A stretch of DNA of 7,199 nt, from assembly GCA_964575975.1 (NCBI GenBank), contig CAZNTU010000271.1:1-7199 (forward strand). Reading direction: 5' to 3'. Every line of letters starts with the position of its first letter. The stretch's first letter is position 1. The DNA is from G963674505 sp964575975. Lineage in GTDB: Bacteria > Desulfobacterota > Desulfobacteria > Desulfobacterales > SKZT01. The notes below the pieces were generated by a model, which did not search any database, had not been told where the DNA came from, and was given only the letters and a program-made list of their open reading frames with translations. The position numbers and the translations under genes were made by a program. Shown piece by piece: positions 4,935 to 7,199 of the stretch.

Positions 4935-7199
4935 ACATCGAACTCAATCTGAATTTTCGGTCGCCGAATGAGATTACGGTTTCCTTTGACGGGGGTTCGG
5001 CCGATTTTAAGTTCGCCAATCCCATCCAGGAAGGGGAGCGGGACGAAATCCGCCGGTATCTGGAAAACTACCCGGTCCAGTACATGACGGACATCGACGA
5101 CGGATTCGCCCGGCAAGTGGAAAAACGGCTTCCCGAATTCGGGGAACGGCTGTTCCGAGCCGCGTTTTCCGACGACGTCGCCCTGCGGCTGTTCGACCGG
5201 TTCCAGGACGAAGAGGAACCCGGTCGGCTGCTCACCGTCAGCTCCTCCCATCCGGACATTCTGTCCCTTCCGTGGGAATTGCTGCGCGATCACCGCAGCG
5301 ACGCCTATCTATGCAACGAAAATCCCCGCGTTTCCGTTCGGCGGCGATTTAGCCGGGCGGGCGGGGGGCGCGCACGAAAGAGGAACGAACCCAAGGACGC
5401 GCTCCATCTGCTTTTCGTGGTCAGCCGTCCGAACAACGCCGGTTTCATCGACCCCCGCGCCGATGCCGAAGCCGTGATGGACGCGCTGGACGCCGCCGCG
5501 CCCGGCCGCGTGACCACCGAATTTCTGCGCCCGGCCACGCTGGAGGCCTTGGTGGAGCGGCTGGAGGACGCCGATCTGCCCCCGGTGGACATCCTCCATT
5601 TCGACGGCCACGGGGCCTACGATCCCGACGGCCGGTTCTCCGACGAAGCCGGGAAGGACAACGCCGCCATCGACGCGCTGTTCGCCAACGCCGAACTCCG
5701 TGCGCGGAAGGAGGAAATCCAGGCCGGCAACGTCGGGTATCTGCTGTTCGAGAAGGAGGACGGCGAGCGGAACCTCGTGCCGGCGGGCAGGCTGGGCGAA
5801 ATGCTGCACCGCCAGAAGGTCTCCCTGGTGGTGCTGTCCGCATGCCAATCCGCGAAAATGGGGGGCGACGACGCCATGGGCTGCGTGGCGGCGCGGCTGA
5901 CCCACGCCGGAATTCCGGCGGTGCTGGCCATGACCCATTCGGTGCTGGTGGCGACCAACCGGATGCTGTTCGGCGAGTTTTACAAGCATTTGGGAAAGGG
6001 AAAGCCGGTGGGCGAATCGCTCGACAACGCCCGGCGGTTTCTCCAAATGCGGCCGGAGCGGGGAGAACGGCGGCGCGGCCGGGAGATGGCGACGCTGAAA
6101 TTGCAGGACTGGTTTTTGCCCGCGCTGTATCAGGCCGGGGCGGATCGGCCGTTGCTGCGGAAGTTGGACAGGACGGCGGCCGGTCGGGGCGCGGAAACCG
6201 GGGACGGTCTCCCGGAACCCGAGGCGGGCTTCCACGGCCGCGCGGAGGATCTGTGGAGGATCGAACGGGCGTTTCTGGCCGGAACCCGGCGATTCACGGT
6301 GACGGGCTTCGGCGGGCAGGGCAAGACGGCGCTGGCGGCGGAGGCCGGGCGTTGGCTGGTGCGCTCCGGGATGTTCCGGCGGTGCTGCTTCGCAAGCTTC
6401 GCGGATTTTCAGGGGGTGGACCCGGTGGCCTTCGCCGTGAGTTCCCTTTCCGTGGCGCTGGACCGAAGCCTGCTCGACGCGGAAGCGGCCAGAAAGGCGC
6501 TGGCGGAGGTCCCGACGCTGGTGATCCTGGACAACCTGGAAAGCCTGACCGACGGGGACGTGGACCGCCAGCCGCCCCTGCTGGACGCGGCGGCCCGCTG
6601 GTCCCGCGCCGGGAGGAGCCGGGTGCTGCTCACCACGAGGCAACCCAAGCTGGATCATCCCGAGTTTCCGGCGGCGGGAAGCCGGGAACACCAGTACCGG
6701 GACCTGTCCGGCTTGGCGGAGCCGGACGCGGTTCGCCTGTTCGCGGCGCTGTGGAAGCTGCCGCCCGCGCCGGAGCCGCACATCGAAGGGCCGCCGGCGC
6801 GGCGCGGGCTGGTGGAATTGTTCATCAAGGTGGATTTTCAGCCGCTGTGCATCGGCTTGCTGGCCTTTCAGCTGAAAAGCCGCCGGGCGGCGGAACTGGG
6901 GGAGCGGCTGGAAAGTCTGCTGAAGGAAGCGCCCGGGGAGGGGGCGGATAGGAATTTGCGGGCGTCCCTGGATTTGTCCCTGGAACGACTGCCGGAAAAG
7001 GCGCGGAAGTGGTTGCCGAGGCTGGGGGTATTTCGGGGTGGGGGGATGGAGGATGTGATTTTGGAGGCGACGGGGCTGGGCAAGATCGAAGACCCGAAAA
7101 TCGAACAGCTGAAGCAATTTGTTGAATTGCTGAAAAGTGGAAATGTCAACGCAATTGCAAAGGCGGGAGGAATCGATGTGCCGGATGGGGAAGAACTCC
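4931..7199 (+). CDS. CHAT protease - NB-ARC/STAND NTPase fusion, 3' end outside the window
   Basis: At least 756 residues are open to the right edge. The ATG has GGAGGAG (4916-4922) eight bases upstream and overlaps the preceding micro-ORF stop. Residues 1-140 are an N-terminal lead with the LPWELLRD signature (about 115-122). Residues 150-390 are a CHAT caspase-like domain with catalytic His227 in HFDGHG and Cys305 in VVLSACQSA. Then FHGR (434-437) opens a STAND NTPase: Walker A GFGGQGKT (459-466), Walker B VILDNLE with Asp534, and a sensor arginine in LLTTR (Arg570). A GxP-like region FQPLCIGLLA and a winged-helix segment SLDLSLERLPEKA and LGVFRGG follow. Such proteins usually go on to TPR or other repeats that sense a ligand; nucleotide-driven assembly then activates the protease. 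This points to a cytoplasmic defence or suicide switch (family inference). Base composition is far more GC-rich than hicBA. Confidence 0.93.
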   Translation, partial: MNIELNLNFRSPNEITVSFDGGSADFKFANPIQEGERDEIRRYLENYPVQYMTDIDDGFARQVEKRLPEFGERLFRAAFSDDVALRLFDRFQDEEEPGRLLTVSSSHPDILSLPWELLRDHRSDAYLCNENPRVSVRRRFSRAGGGRARKRNEPKDALHLLFVVSRPNNAGFIDPRADAEAVMDALDAAAPGRVTTEFLRPATLEALVERLEDADLPPVDILHFDGHGAYDPDGRFSDEAGKDNAAIDALFANAELRARKEEIQAGNVGYLLFEKEDGERNLVPAGRLGEMLHRQKVSLVVLSACQSAKMGGDDAMGCVAARLTHAGIPAVLAMTHSVLVATNRMLFGEFYKHLGKGKPVGESLDNARRFLQMRPERGERRRGREMATLKLQDWFLPALYQAGADRPLLRKLDRTAAGRGAETGDGLPEPEAGFHGRAEDLWRIERAFLAGTRRFTVTGFGGQGKTALAAEAGRWLVRSGMFRRCCFASFADFQGVDPVAFAVSSLSVALDRSLLDAEAARKALAEVPTLVILDNLESLTDGDVDRQPPLLDAAARWSRAGRSRVLLTTRQPKLDHPEFPAAGSREHQYRDLSGLAEPDAVRLFAALWKLPPAPEPHIEGPPARRGLVELFIKVDFQPLCIGLLAFQLKSRRAAELGERLESLLKEAPGEGADRNLRASLDLSLERLPEKARKWLPRLGVFRGGGMEDVILEATGLGKIEDPKIEQLKQFVELLKSGNVNAIAKAGGIDVPDGEEL

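Noticed and set aside
5842..6951. A 369-codon plus-strand frame inside the CHAT gene
   Set aside because: It is a glycine/arginine-rich shadow in another phase of the GC-rich gene, with no motif and no ribosome-binding site.
5309..7117. A 602-codon open frame on the minus strand, antisense to the CHAT-STAND gene
   Set aside because: Its translation is rich in R, P, Q, G and H without any domain, as expected from the complement of GC-rich codons. The plus-strand frame has clear CHAT and NTPase motifs.
1..7199. CRISPR arrays, tRNA or rRNA genes, transposase genes, reverse transcriptase
   Set aside because: I looked for regularly spaced repeats, cloverleaf-like sequence and the protein motifs of transposases and reverse transcriptases, and found none.

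Overview
The window looks like a piece of a chromosome from a moderately GC-rich, free-living Gram-negative bacterium. A Desulfobacterota (deltaproteobacterial) relative is my best guess, from the flavour of the aro proteins, the DUF1285-like small protein and the CHAT/STAND, HicBA and C-type-lectin-fold genes, but no marker gene here fixes the taxonomy. A short conserved core (aroE-aroK, a PF04020 membrane protein, a DUF1285-like protein) is flanked on both sides by accessory genes of the biological-conflict type.

Left part (1-1600): the 3' end of an open frame that enters from outside the window and ends in a formylglycine-generating-enzyme/sulfatase-modifying-factor (FGE/SUMF1) domain of C-type-lectin fold. 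Its last ~100 bases look like the variable region of a diversity-generating retroelement (DGR) target and are followed at once by a perfect 10-bp hairpin. No reverse transcriptase or template repeat is visible here. A ~500-base intergenic stretch follows, holding a 19-bp perfect inverted repeat pair (possible miniature palindromic element) and a small direct-repeat cluster, then a 65-residue protein built from two copies of a 23-residue unit.

Centre (1644-4000): a 154-residue soluble protein on + converges on the minus-strand aroE-aroK pair (shikimate dehydrogenase and shikimate kinase, 4-base ATGA overlap), which make shikimate and then shikimate 3-phosphate for aromatic amino-acid synthesis. 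Divergent from aroE, behind a good sigma70-type promoter, is a four-helix membrane protein of the phage-holin-4_2 family.

Right part (4000-7199): a decayed toxin-antitoxin strip with an apparent antitoxin remnant (GSAKG motif), hicB, and a hicA frame without a normal start codon. Then comes a frame-disrupted 27-residue micro-ORF with a strong ribosome-binding site, whose stop overlaps (ATGA) the start of a large, very GC-rich gene. That gene runs off the right edge and encodes a CHAT caspase-like protease fused to an NB-ARC/STAND NTPase. It is the largest gene in the window. The CHAT-STAND gene and the FGE-domain gene are the parts most likely to belong to a defence or self/non-self recognition system.
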